Of a stretch of 50,483 bases of DNA, positions 26,308-34,317 are shown piece after piece. Below the pieces are notes generated by a model. The model was not told where the DNA came from and made no database searches. It saw only the letters and a program-made list of their open reading frames with translations. The position numbers and the translations under genes were made by a program. Within the stretch, counting starts at the first letter, position 1. Every line of letters starts with the position of its first letter. The stretch comes from Cytophagales bacterium (GTDB lineage Bacteria; Bacteroidota; Bacteroidia; Cytophagales; Spirosomataceae): positions 1-50,483 of the forward strand of contig JAAFJL010000014.1 of NCBI GenBank assembly GCA_013298865.1. The letters are read 5' to 3'.

Positions 26308-29301
26308 ATGACTACTCCCAATATTCCCACAACAAAACTTGCTGAACTCGCTAACCAATTAGAAGGTGAACTCCACTTTGATACTGTCATGCGTACGCTT
26401 TATGCAACGGATGCCTCTGCCTATCGTGAGATGCCAACGGCGGTGGCTATTCCTAAAACGATTGATGATATTAAGAAATTGATCAAATTTGCTCGTGAAA
26501 ATGGTTCGTCTATCATTCCTCGAACGGCTGGAACATCATTGGCAGGTCAAGTGGTAGGCAATGGAATTGTAGTGGATGTTTCTAAAAATTTTACGCAAAT
26601 TTTGGAAGTAAATAAAGAGGAACACTGGGTAAGAGTTCAGCCTGGGGTGGTGCGTGATGTGTTGAATATGGAATTGAAAAAACATGGACTCTTCTTTGGT
26701 CCTGAGACTTCAACTGCCAACCGTGCGATGATTGGGGGAATGGTGGGCAATAACTCATGTGGGTCAAATTCGGTGGTTTATGGTTCTACTCGTGAGCATT
26801 TGATGGAAGTAAAAGCTATTTTGGCAGATGGTTCGGAGGTTGAATTTGCAAGTTCTAATGCTGAGGATTTAAAAAAACAATTGGAATTAGCAGAGAGAAT
26901 GAGTCGTCCGACTACGCTTTTTGAGAAAATTTATGGAAAGACAAATGAGATGTTGCTTAATGTCAATAATCAAGCAGAAATCAGAAAGGAATTCCCAAAG
27001 CCAACTATCGAAAGGCGAAACACGGGGTATGCCTTGGATATGCTTTTGAATTGTGAGCCTTATACGGAAGGTGGTAAACCTTTTAATTTCTGTGAATTGA
27101 TTGCGGGTTCGGAAGGGACGCTTTGTTTTTTGACAGAAATAAAACTTCACGTCGATGACCTTCCTCCATCTGAAATTGGTTTGGTTTGCGGACATTTCAA
27201 TACGGTTGATGAGTCTTTGAGGGCAAATTTGATTGCTTTGAAATATAAACCATCTGCTTCTGAGTTGATGGATCATTATATTTTGGAATGCACCAAAGCC
27301 AATAAAGAACATAGTCAAAATCGTTTCTTTGTACAAGGCGATCCTGGGGCAATTTTGGTGGTAGAATTAAGAGGAAATTCTCGTGAGGAAATTGAACAAA
27401 AAGCCGTAGCAATGGAGGCTGAAATGCGAGCCGCAAGTTTGGGGTATCATTTTCCTGTGGTTTATGGAACTGATACCAAAAAGGTTTGGGATTTGAGAAA
27501 AGCAGGTTTGGGATTGCTTTCTAACCTCCCAGGAGATGAAAAAGCAGTTGCCGTGATTGAAGATACTGCCGTGGATGTCAATGACTTACCTGATTTTATT
27601 CGTGATTTTAATGAAATTCTAACGGCGAATAACCTCTACTGTGTGCATTATGCTCATGCAGGTTCGGGCGAAATTCATTTACGTCCCATCATTAATCTGA
27701 AAACGGTTGAGGGAAATAAACAATTTCGTTTGATTGCAGAGGAGATTGCGACTTTGGTAAAAAAATATAAAGGTTCTCTTTCGGGGGAACATGGCGACGG
27801 GCGTTTGCGTGGGGAGTTTATCAAGCAAATGGTGGGTGAACATAACTACCAATTGATGAAGGATGTGAAGCAAATTTGGGACCCGTACAATGTTTTCAAT
27901 CCGAACAAAATCGTGGATACACCTCCGATGGATACGTTCCTACGATACACGCCTGGGCAACAAACGCCTGAATTTAAGACTACTTTTAGATTTACTGACC
28001 AAAATATTTTGCAACACGCTGAACAATGCAACGGTTCGGGAGATTGCAGAAAAACGCACCTTTCGGGTGGAACGATGTGTCCGTCGTACATGGCGACTCG
28101 AAATGAAAAGGAAACTACTCGGGCAAGGGCAAATATTTTGAGGGAATTTTTGACAAATTCAGATAAAACCAATCGTTTTGACCATGAGGAAATCAAGGAG
28201 GTCATGGATTTGTGTTTGGCTTGTAAAGGTTGTAAATCTGACTGTCCTTCAAACGTGGATGTGGCAAAATTGAAGATGGAGTTTTTACATCAATACTATA
28301 AAGAAAATGGCGTACCAATTCGTAGTCGTTTGGTGGGGAATTTTTCAACCCTTTCAAAAGTGGCTTCTTACGTTCCGTGGGCTTATAATTTGATTTTTGA
28401 TACGCCTTTTTTACGTAGAATTGCCAATACGGTTGTTGGTTTTCATCCTGACAGAACGATGCCTTTGTTGGCGAAGAAGACGTTCATGAAAAGTTATGAG
28501 CAACGAGCTATGAGCTATGAGCAAAATTTGGAATCACAAAATCACAAATCACAAATCACCAATCACAACTTAAAAAAGGTTTACCTTTTCGTCGATGAAT
28601 TCACCAATTACAACGATGTCGAAATCGGTATCAAAGCAGTTAAATTATTGAACCGTTTGGGCTATGAAGTTATCGTTCCGAATCATATAGAATCGGGTCG
28701 TCCGCAATTGTCGAAGGGGCTTTTGGATGATGCTAAACGCCTTGCTAATCAGAATGTTAACTTATTGAAAGATGTCGTTACAGAGGAAATTCCACTCATC
28801 GGAATAGAACCTTCTGCCATCTTGACTTTCAGAGATGAATACCCTGATTTGGTGGATAAAAATTTAGAAGAAGATGCTAAAAAACTCGCTAAAAATGTCT
28901 TTATGATTGAGGAGTTTTTATCAAAAGAAATTGAAGCAAAACGTATCTCAAAAAGTGCATTTACGACAGAAAAACGTTTGATAAAATTACACGGACATTG
29001 TCAGCAAAAATCATTGTCAAGCATGGTTCCTGCAAAGAGAACTCTCTCATTACCAGAGAATTACGAAGTGCAATTGATACCGTCGGGATGTTGTGGTATG
29101 GCGGGTTCTTTTGGCTATGAAAAGGAGCATTTTGAGTTATCAAATCAGATTGGTGAATTGGTGCTTTTCCCAACCATTCGTCAACAAGGAGAAGATGTCA
29201 TTATTGCAGCTTCGGGTACAAGTTGTCGCCACCAGATTCATGATGGGACGGGACGTACAGCCAAGCACGCTGTGGAGATTTTATTTGAGGCGTTGGTGTA
29301 A
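26308..29301 (+). CDS. FAD-linked oxidase / Fe-S / CCG-domain dehydrogenase (D-lactate or glycolate type)
   Basis: A 997-residue fusion. Residues about 45-190 form an FAD-binding (PCMH/VAO) domain (PRTAGTSLAGQVVGNGIVVDVS, GMVGNNSCGSNSVVYGSTREH). About 280-540 is FAD-oxidase C (HAGSGEIHLRPI, GSLSGEHGDGRLRG, IWDPYNVFNPNKI). About 570-660 binds two 4Fe-4S clusters, with Cys574, Cys580 and Cys591 and then C-x2-C-x2-C-x3-C-P at 636-647. The C-terminal part (about 757-997) is CCG-type (GHCQQKS, PSGCCGMAGSFG). This is the Ydi J-like single-chain form of GlcDEF/LldEFG modules and should oxidise a 2-hydroxy acid and pass electrons to quinone. Residues 728-755 are a low-complexity insert encoded by tandem-repeat DNA, missing from any family pattern I know. 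No lactate regulator or permease is adjacent. Exact substrate is not determinable. Confidence 0.9.
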   Translation: MTTPNIPTTKLAELANQLEGELHFDTVMRTLYATDASAYREMPTAVAIPKTIDDIKKLIKFARENGSSIIPRTAGTSLAGQVVGNGIVVDVSKNFTQILEVNKEEHWVRVQPGVVRDVLNMELKKHGLFFGPETSTANRAMIGGMVGNNSCGSNSVVYGSTREHLMEVKAILADGSEVEFASSNAEDLKKQLELAERMSRPTTLFEKIYGKTNEMLLNVNNQAEIRKEFPKPTIERRNTGYALDMLLNCEPYTEGGKPFNFCELIAGSEGTLCFLTEIKLHVDDLPPSEIGLVCGHFNTVDESLRANLIALKYKPSASELMDHYILECTKANKEHSQNRFFVQGDPGAILVVELRGNSREEIEQKAVAMEAEMRAASLGYHFPVVYGTDTKKVWDLRKAGLGLLSNLPGDEKAVAVIEDTAVDVNDLPDFIRDFNEILTANNLYCVHYAHAGSGEIHLRPIINLKTVEGNKQFRLIAEEIATLVKKYKGSLSGEHGDGRLRGEFIKQMVGEHNYQLMKDVKQIWDPYNVFNPNKIVDTPPMDTFLRYTPGQQTPEFKTTFRFTDQNILQHAEQCNGSGDCRKTHLSGGTMCPSYMATRNEKETTRARANILREFLTNSDKTNRFDHEEIKEVMDLCLACKGCKSDCPSNVDVAKLKMEFLHQYYKENGVPIRSRLVGNFSTLSKVASYVPWAYNLIFDTPFLRRIANTVVGFHPDRTMPLLAKKTFMKSYEQRAMSYEQNLESQNHKSQITNHNLKKVYLFVDEFTNYNDVEIGIKAVKLLNRLGYEVIVPNHIESGRPQLSKGLLDDAKRLANQNVNLLKDVVTEEIPLIGIEPSAILTFRDEYPDLVDKNLEEDAKKLAKNVFMIEEFLSKEIEAKRISKSAFTTEKRLIKLHGHCQQKSLSSMVPAKRTLSLPENYEVQLIPSGCCGMAGSFGYEKEHFELSNQIGELVLFPTIRQQGEDVIIAASGTSCRHQIHDGTGRTAKHAVEILFEALV
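28489..28572 (+). repeat. in-frame tandem-repeat insertion inside the dehydrogenase gene
   Basis: These 84 nt (28 codons) consist of GAGC/TATGAGC units followed by repeated (A)AATCACA units. They translate to S-Y-E-Q, M-S-Y-E-Q and then a polar N/Q/H/S/T-rich run. Very similar ATCACAA-type sequence makes up the palindrome at 36491-36559. The insert lies between the Fe-S domain and the CCG domain and preserves the frame. Confidence 0.7.
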
Positions 29302-29307
29302 TTTTTC

Positions 29308-29346
29308 AATGATAGAATGAGTGAATGATAGAGTGAGTGAATGATA
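29308..29346. repeat. 16-bp tandem repeat, about 2.4 copies
   Basis: AATGATAGAATGAGTG (29308-29323), AATGATAGAGTGAGTG (29324-29339), then AATGATA. It starts right after a stop codon and resembles the repeat at 8029-8063. Confidence 0.82.
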
Positions 29347-29395
29347 AACGGTATTGATAATTTGCTCTTTCTTTCAAACAATTATTAAATTTCAA

Positions 29396-30004
29396 ATGGA
29401 TAGTCAAATCATCGAACAAATATTGCAAAATCCTAATATTCAGAATCTTAGGGCTAAATATTCGTTTTTACAAACAGAAGATTTGATTGAGTTAATGAAG
29501 ATTAGCAAGGTTCAACACATCCCCAAAAACGAACATTTTATTCAGGCAGGTGATACTACGAAAAAAGTAGGGTTTATCATTAGTGGGCTGATTCGTTTTT
29601 ATCATTTAAAGGACGGCGAAGAATATAACATCATCTTCAAAAAAGAATTTGAAATGGCTTCTTCTTTTGAATCTATCGTACTGAATCAACCCAGTTCATA
29701 CAGTTTTGAAGCCTTGGAGGATACCCAAATGTTGGTCTTTGATTATACAGAAATGGAAGAGTTATTTGCCAAAAATCATCAATTAGAGCGTTTTGGTAGG
29801 TATTTTATTCAACAAGAATTAGCCCAAGCCGTAAAAATTTATGAAGGACATCTTTTCTATTCTCCCGAAGAACGTTACTTGAAATTTATAGAAAAATATC
29901 CCGATTTGATGAACCGAGTACCACTCAAACATTTGTCTTCTTTTTTAGGAATAACGCCTGTTTCACTGAGTAGAATTCGGAAGAGAATCACCGCACAGAA
30001 ATGA
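29396..30004 (+). CDS. Crp/Fnr family transcriptional regulator
   Basis: A 202-residue regulator with an N-terminal cyclic-nucleotide-binding beta-roll (about 25-125: IPKNEHFIQAGDTTKKVGFIISGLIRFYHLKDGEEYNIIFKKEFE) and a C-terminal winged helix-turn-helix (VPLKHLSSFLGITPVSLSRIRKRI, about 176-199). The Arg-Ser phosphate-binding motif of true cAMP receptors is replaced (FEMASSFESIVLNQPSSYSFEAL), so cAMP binding is unlikely, as in most Bacteroidota members. There are no Cys residues for an Fe-S cluster, so it is not an oxygen sensor of Fnr type. I start at the ATG at 29396, not an in-frame ATG 42 bp earlier that lies in tandem-repeat DNA. The target genes are unknown. Confidence 0.9.
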   Translation: MDSQIIEQILQNPNIQNLRAKYSFLQTEDLIELMKISKVQHIPKNEHFIQAGDTTKKVGFIISGLIRFYHLKDGEEYNIIFKKEFEMASSFESIVLNQPSSYSFEALEDTQMLVFDYTEMEELFAKNHQLERFGRYFIQQELAQAVKIYEGHLFYSPEERYLKFIEKYPDLMNRVPLKHLSSFLGITPVSLSRIRKRITAQK

Positions 30005-30020
30005 AAATATTTGACATCTA

Positions 30021-31802
30021 CTAAACTTCTTCTGTCTGTAACTGCTTGTCATAGAGTTCCTTATAAGTTCCGTTGCTTGCCATGAGGCTTTCATGAGTTC
30101 CTTCTTCCACCACATTTCCATCATCCAATAAAATAATTTTATCTGCTAATTTTGCAGACGAAACTCTATGGCTAATAATCACAGAAGTACGCCCAAGCAT
30201 GATGGTTTGTAGATTATTCAAAATTTGATTTTCGGTCTTAGTATCTACTGCCGAAAGACAATCGTCCAAAATCAAAATCCGTGGTTCACGGGCAATCGCA
30301 CGGGCAATAGAAAGCCTTTGTTTTTGCCCACCCGATAAAGTTACACCACGTTCGCCAAGTACAGTTTCAAATTTTTCTGGAAAATCTTGAATGTTATCAT
30401 ACAAATCAGCATCTTTTGTAGCTTTAATGATAGTGTCTTTCGTCATGTTTTCAACTCCAAAGCGAACATTGTTTTCAATTGAATCCGAAAACAAGAAAAC
30501 ATCCTGTGGAACATACCCTATTTGTCCACGTAAGTGATTGACATTCAAATCTTTGATAGGCTTTCCATCTATTTTTATTTCTCCAGAATTAACATCATAC
30601 ATTCTACACAAAAGATTGGCAACTGTACTTTTTCCAGAACCAGTTGTTCCCAAAATCGCAATGGATTCTCCTGCTTTTACTGAGAAGTTAAGGTTTTTCA
30701 AAGCTACAATTCCAGAATCTGGGTACTCAAAAGAAACATTTGAAACTTCAATGTCTCCAGCAATGTCTTTGACAATATTTTTCTCTGAAACAATTTCTGT
30801 TTTTGTTTCTAAAAACTCGTTGATTCTTTTCTGTGAAGCCGCCGCTCGCTGAATCTGCGAAGTAGTCCAACCCAAGGCAATCATGGGCCAAGTAAGCATA
30901 TAAACATACATGATGAATTCTGTGATACTTCCTGGGGTAAGTCGCCCAGCCATCACTTCTTGTCCACCGATATACACCACTAAAACTGTACTAAAACCTA
31001 CCAGAATTGAAATTAGGGGCATAAAAAGTGAATCTACCTTTACCAAATTCATAGATTTTTCTCGGTAAATATTGGCAGCTTTCGTGAATGCAACGGTTGA
31101 AGGTTCTTCTTGCACAAATGATTTTAGTACTCGAATTCCAGAAAAAGCCTCTTGGGCAAAAGTAGAAATTTTAGATAAATTTTCTTGAATCTGCTCCGAC
31201 TTCCGCATGATAATCGTATTCACAAAATAAATACTGATTGACAAAATCGGGACAGGTATCAACACATACAATGTTAAAGTACTATTGACAGAATACATAT
31301 AACTGACCACCAAAATAAAAACCGAAATCAGATTCAACCCGTACATGATGCTTGGACCTACATACATACGTACTTTGCCTACGTCCTCGGAGATTCTTGC
31401 CATTAAATCTCCCGTATTATTTTTTCTGTAAAATGAAAGTGGAAGCGTCTGATAATGAGCATAAATCTCATTTTTGAGTTCGTATTCAATATGACGAGAC
31501 ATCACAATAAGTGTCTGACGTACCAGAAACAAGAAGAAGCCTTTCAAAAGAGCCATTATCAAAATCAAGGATCCGTAAAGAAGTATCGAAAACGCAAAGA
31601 TTTCATAGACAGACTGTTGCGAGGAGAAATTATTGTACAAAAAATACAAATTGATAGTTTCTTTAACCAAATCAAGAGCGTAACGTACAATTTGGGCAGG
31701 CACAACCCCGAAAAGATTAGAAACAAAAGTAAAAATTGTTCCTAAAATCAAGTACCATTTGTATTTGGCAAAGTATTTATTGAGATGACTGAGTGCTTTC
31801 AT
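30021..31802 (-). CDS. ABC exporter, fused permease and ATPase (MsbA-like)
   Basis: A 593-residue half-transporter. Residues about 1-320 form the six-helix exporter domain and about 350-593 the ATPase, with Walker A GTTGSGKST (385-393), Q-loop YVPQDVFLF, signature LSGGQ (489-493), Walker B ILILDD (509-514) and switch His in VIISHRVSSA. The residue after the Walker B Asp is Asp514, where canonical exporters have catalytic Glu; LDDCLSAVD resembles the degenerate half of heterodimeric exporters such as YheI/BmrC. No partner half-transporter is in the window. It would export lipids, drugs or peptides from the inner membrane. It converges with the Crp/Fnr gene, with only 16 bp between stops. Confidence 0.93.
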   Translation of the reverse strand: MKALSHLNKYFAKYKWYLILGTIFTFVSNLFGVVPAQIVRYALDLVKETINLYFLYNNFSSQQSVYEIFAFSILLYGSLILIMALLKGFFLFLVRQTLIVMSRHIEYELKNEIYAHYQTLPLSFYRKNNTGDLMARISEDVGKVRMYVGPSIMYGLNLISVFILVVSYMYSVNSTLTLYVLIPVPILSISIYFVNTIIMRKSEQIQENLSKISTFAQEAFSGIRVLKSFVQEEPSTVAFTKAANIYREKSMNLVKVDSLFMPLISILVGFSTVLVVYIGGQEVMAGRLTPGSITEFIMYVYMLTWPMIALGWTTSQIQRAAASQKRINEFLETKTEIVSEKNIVKDIAGDIEVSNVSFEYPDSGIVALKNLNFSVKAGESIAILGTTGSGKSTVANLLCRMYDVNSGEIKIDGKPIKDLNVNHLRGQIGYVPQDVFLFSDSIENNVRFGVENMTKDTIIKATKDADLYDNIQDFPEKFETVLGERGVTLSGGQKQRLSIARAIAREPRILILDDCLSAVDTKTENQILNNLQTIMLGRTSVIISHRVSSAKLADKIILLDDGNVVEEGTHESLMASNGTYKELYDKQLQTEEV

Positions 31803-31862
31803 ATTTGACTTTTACTTAAGATAACTCCGAATTCGTGCAAAAAGTTGACTTCTATTCAATAA

Positions 31863-31888
31863 AAAACCCTCTCGGCTGAGAGGGTTTT
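31863..31888 (-). terminator. intrinsic terminator of the 97-codon gene
   Basis: AAAACCCTCTC (31863-31873), loop GGCT, GAGAGGGTTTT (31878-31888). On the minus strand it is followed by TT runs. It lies 20 bp past the stop of the small acidic protein. Confidence 0.88.
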
Positions 31889-31907
31889 CAAAGTTTTTTA
31901 GAAAAAG

Positions 31908-32201
31908 TTACTTAGCTTCTTCTGCTGGTTTCTCTTCGTCACCGTCGAACATATCTGTAACTTTATCCCACAAACCAGAAGCAGCTTCTTTTGCGTCTTC
32001 CAATTTTTCTGATGCCGCTTCTTTCAAATCATCTAATTTGCCATCCATCAACTCGTCGATTTTAGCTTCTGCTGCGTTGGCTAATTCTTGAGCTTTTGCC
32101 GAAACATCCATTCCTGTTAATTCTTGAATTTTGTCTGATGCTGCATCAACTAAGCTATCAATTTTATCTGATGCTTGATCTTTTAGGTTATCTAATCCCA
32201 T
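31908..32201 (-). CDS. Small acidic, amphipathic-helical protein
   Basis: A 97-residue protein, very rich in Ala, Glu, Asp and Lys, without Cys and with one Trp (in GLWDKVTDMF). It has 11-residue-like helical repeats: QASDKIDSLVDAA, SDKIQELTGM, AKAQELANAAEAKIDELM, LDDLKEAASEKLEDAKEAA. The pattern is that of LEA-like or apolipoprotein-like amphipathic helices. No signal peptide. Proteins of this kind are often abundant and stress-associated, but the role here is unknown. It is a single gene with a strong terminator, which fits high expression. Not assignable to a named family by eye. Confidence 0.75.
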   Translation of the reverse strand: MGLDNLKDQASDKIDSLVDAASDKIQELTGMDVSAKAQELANAAEAKIDELMDGKLDDLKEAASEKLEDAKEAASGLWDKVTDMFDGDEEKPAEEAK

Positions 32202-32320
32202 TATATTGAATATTTAGTAATTGTTAAAAAAATTATCTGTTAAAGATAAACTTAAAAAACCTAATGATTATTATTGTTGTAACAAAAAATTGTAATTTCT
32301 ATTTTACCAAACATATTATC

Positions 32321-32908
32321 ATGTACAAAAATCTATTTTTTATCATTTTCTCCTTCATAATACTTGCCTGTAAGCCAGATTTGAGACTTTTAGGGGCAGA
32401 TGTTCGCCAAACAATTACGCAGTTTGGCAAAGAAAATCCAGAAAATCAAGTCGTTTTTCATACTTCTCAAGGAGATTTCATGGTAAAATTATACAACGAA
32501 ACACCCTTACACAGAGCTAATTTTATCAGATTAGTGAAAGGAAAATTCTATGACGAAAGATATTTTTATAGAAATGTCTATGAAACCGCCATTCAAGGTG
32601 GTGCGGAGTGGTCAAAATTAGATTATGACTTGCCGACCGAAGTTGACACTACAAAATTTAGACATAAAAAGGGAGCATTATCTATGGCACAATATGATGT
32701 AGCAGATAATCCAAAATTGAATACATCGTCAAGCGAGTTTTTTATTGTAACAAACCCGCAAGAAGCTAAAAATTTTGACGGAATTTATACCGTAATTGGA
32801 GAAGTAACTACTGGAATGGAAGTCGTAGAAAGAATCAAAAACGCAAGGTCTTTTGACGAAAAACCCGTTCTGCCAGTTAAGTTTTCTATTGAAATTGTTA
32901 AGAAATGA
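32321..32908 (+). CDS. Cyclophilin-type peptidyl-prolyl isomerase lipoprotein
   Basis: A 195-residue lipoprotein, MYKNLFFIIFSFIILAC with Cys17, which supports the ATG at 32321 rather than one 57 bp upstream. The mature part is a compact cyclophilin: VVFHTSQGDFMVKLYNETPLHRANFIRLVKGKFYD (about 44-78), YFYRNVYETAIQGGA in place of the usual F-H-R-V-I-x-x-F-x-I-Q-G-G-D, GALSMAQYD, SSSEFFIV and YTVIGEVTTGMEVVERI. The catalytic Arg is present in FYRNV. It would catalyse proline isomerisation during folding of exported proteins at the cell envelope. Monocistronic, convergent with the NUDIX operon. Confidence 0.9.
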   Translation: MYKNLFFIIFSFIILACKPDLRLLGADVRQTITQFGKENPENQVVFHTSQGDFMVKLYNETPLHRANFIRLVKGKFYDERYFYRNVYETAIQGGAEWSKLDYDLPTEVDTTKFRHKKGALSMAQYDVADNPKLNTSSSEFFIVTNPQEAKNFDGIYTVIGEVTTGMEVVERIKNARSFDEKPVLPVKFSIEIVKK

Positions 32909-32921
32909 GTTATGGTTTAAA

Positions 32922-32999
32922 CATATAGATTTAGAGAAATAGAGTTAGTTTTCTGCCTTTTCTCTAACCTTCTAAGTTTTATTAGGTTGCTTCTATATG
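32922..32999. repeat. imperfect palindrome between convergent genes
   Basis: CATATAGA (32922-32929) pairs with TCTATATG (32992-32999) and TTAGAGAAA (32931-32939) with TTTCTCTAA (32959-32967). It may end transcription from both sides, but no clear T-run is present. Confidence 0.45.
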
Positions 33000-33042
33000 A
33001 TTCTATTTGTAAAATTTTGTCACAAGTTATTATTTCCTGTTT

Positions 33043-33576
33043 TTAAGTAGTCTTTCTAACCATTCTCATGATAGATTCACTATCATTTAGCTTTGAAACT
33101 TCTGATAATTTAACCCAAACTAAGTCGTTTGATTCTGATGAAATTGCTAAAGGTTTTGCCATATCAGTCTCCAACAAAAAACGAACATCATAGTGCAAAT
33201 GTGTAGGAATACCTTTTCTTTCGGGAATTTCATGAATATCAATATCGAAAATATTGGGGCTAACAATCTGAAAATCAGAGAGTCCTGATTCTTCTTCTGC
33301 TTCTTTCAAAGCAACAGCTAACACATCTGAGTCTCCGTCACAGTGTCCACCTGTCTGAAACCATTTGTCCAATTTTCGGTGGTGCGTCAGTAATGTATAG
33401 GTATGCGAAAGGTCGATAATCCAAGCAGATCCCGTAACATGACCAATGAGCAATGAGCGTTCAAAACAATCTGAATTTCGTTCAACAAATGCTTTGATTG
33501 CTGTCAGGAAAGTAGCTTCTGTTTCATCAAGAGCATGATGTTTTTCTAAAAGATTGAGGAGTTGATTTCTGTGCAT
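33043..33576 (-). CDS. NUDIX hydrolase
   Basis: A 177-residue enzyme with the Nudix box at 77-99: G-H-C-D-G-D-S-x7-K-E-A-E-E-E-S-G-L. Compared with the consensus G-x5-E-x7-R-E-U-x-E-E-x-G-U, the first Glu is Ser83 and R-E is Lys91-Glu92, but the metal-binding E-x-x-E-E core is intact, so hydrolysis of a nucleoside diphosphate derivative is plausible. The preceding TYTLLTHHRKLDKWFQTGGHCDGD matches a common NUDIX subgroup. I start at the ATG at 33576, 4 bp after the upstream stop, over a TTG 24 bp earlier. It is the third gene of a tightly packed operon with DUF6169 and a 54-codon gene. Its substrate is unknown. Confidence 0.9.
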   Translation of the reverse strand: MHRNQLLNLLEKHHALDETEATFLTAIKAFVERNSDCFERSLLIGHVTGSAWIIDLSHTYTLLTHHRKLDKWFQTGGHCDGDSDVLAVALKEAEEESGLSDFQIVSPNIFDIDIHEIPERKGIPTHLHYDVRFLLETDMAKPLAISSESNDLVWVKLSEVSKLNDSESIMRMVRKTT

Positions 33577-33580
33577 GGAG

Positions 33581-34054
33581 CTATTTATATTCGTCCCCAA
33601 GGGTAGGGGAATTTTGCTTGAAGTCTATGTAGAAAGGATTCATTTTAGAAATTATAGCAGATACAAAAGTACGGTCTTCAAATACTAAATCAATTTTTTC
33701 AAAGCTATCATCATTGTATTTATTGAACCAAATATTGAATAAGCGACTTCTGTTTGCTTGTCTCTTATCTTTTTCATCACAAACAAACATAATTATAGGC
33801 TGTTTCTCGAAAAGATACTTTACTAAAATATATATGATTGTTTCTTCGACTCTATTATCATTATTTGAATAAGAATTTGATAGTGGTTTAAATCCAAAAA
33901 TTTCTACATTAATTGAAAACAGATGTATCTCGAAATAGCCAGACCCGTCAGAAAAATACACTTGATATTCTATTCCTTCAGAATTTAAAAATCGATAATC
34001 TTTATCACTAACTTGCTTATACTTGTAAGGATTTAATCTTTCTATAATTGACAT
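33581..34054 (-). CDS. DUF6169-like protein
   Basis: A 157-residue soluble protein. LNPYKYKQVSDKDYRFLNSEGIEYQVYFSDGSGYF (about 7-41), VEIFGFKPLSN and ETIIYILVKYLFEKQPIIMFVCDEKDKRQANRSRLFNIWFNKY (about 71-114) match the pattern I recall for DUF6169, an uncharacterised Bacteroidota family; I could not check this by search. The core VCD-x-x-D-x-R-Q-x-x-R-x-R-L-F is the most conserved-looking stretch. It overlaps the upstream 54-codon gene by 38 nt and is followed 4 bp later by a NUDIX gene, so translation is probably coupled. No function is known. Confidence 0.7.
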   Translation of the reverse strand: MSIIERLNPYKYKQVSDKDYRFLNSEGIEYQVYFSDGSGYFEIHLFSINVEIFGFKPLSNSYSNNDNRVEETIIYILVKYLFEKQPIIMFVCDEKDKRQANRSRLFNIWFNKYNDDSFEKIDLVFEDRTFVSAIISKMNPFYIDFKQNSPTLGDEYK

Positions 34055-34181
34055 TTTTTATTTTTCCTTTTTCACAATCGTTAAACTCTTTTTGGACATC
34101 ATTATCTAAAAATGTCTCTTTCTCCTTAACCATTGAAGCAGCTATTTTTCGCCACATTTCATATTTTTCTTTATTTGTCAT
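34017..34181 (-). CDS. 54-codon gene overlapping DUF6169
   Basis: An ATG at 34181, preceded by AGGATT, opens a frame of 54 codons ending at TAA (34019-34017). The product starts MTNKEKYEMWRKIAASM and is highly charged and helical, with no signal peptide. It overlaps the start of the DUF6169 gene by 38 nt in another frame, the arrangement of translationally coupled small partner proteins such as antitoxins. It fills a 5' gap that would otherwise be empty. Whether it is expressed is unproven, but length, composition and overlap make it a credible gene. Confidence 0.6.
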   Translation of the reverse strand: MTNKEKYEMWRKIAASMVKEKETFLDNDVQKEFNDCEKGKIKNVNYRKIKSLQV

Positions 34182-34254
34182 AATCCTATATGTTTTTTAC
34201 AAATGTATCAACAAAATAATGATTTACAAAATTCATTGATAAAGGGCATTAAAC

Positions 34255-34296
34255 ATCAAAAAAGGGCTTCACATATTGTGAAAGCCCCTTTTTGAT
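34255..34296 (-). terminator. intrinsic terminator after btuB-like gene
   Basis: ATCAAAAAAGGGCTTCAC (34255-34272) pairs with GTGAAAGCCCCTTTTTGAT (34278-34296) with a 5-nt loop and one bulged base. It lies 22 bp past the stop of the TonB-dependent receptor on the minus strand. Confidence 0.9.
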
Positions 34297-34317
34297 ACGC
34301 TGAATTTGCTATTTCTC

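Noticed and set aside
28080-28570. Possible frameshift or gene fusion boundary in the dehydrogenase
   Set aside because: The frame is continuous through the repeat segment and domains follow the normal order, so an in-frame insertion explains it better.
34048-34239. A 63-codon plus-strand open frame
   Set aside because: It is antisense to the more credible 54-codon gene at 34017-34181 and has a Phe/Ser-rich, non-descript translation.
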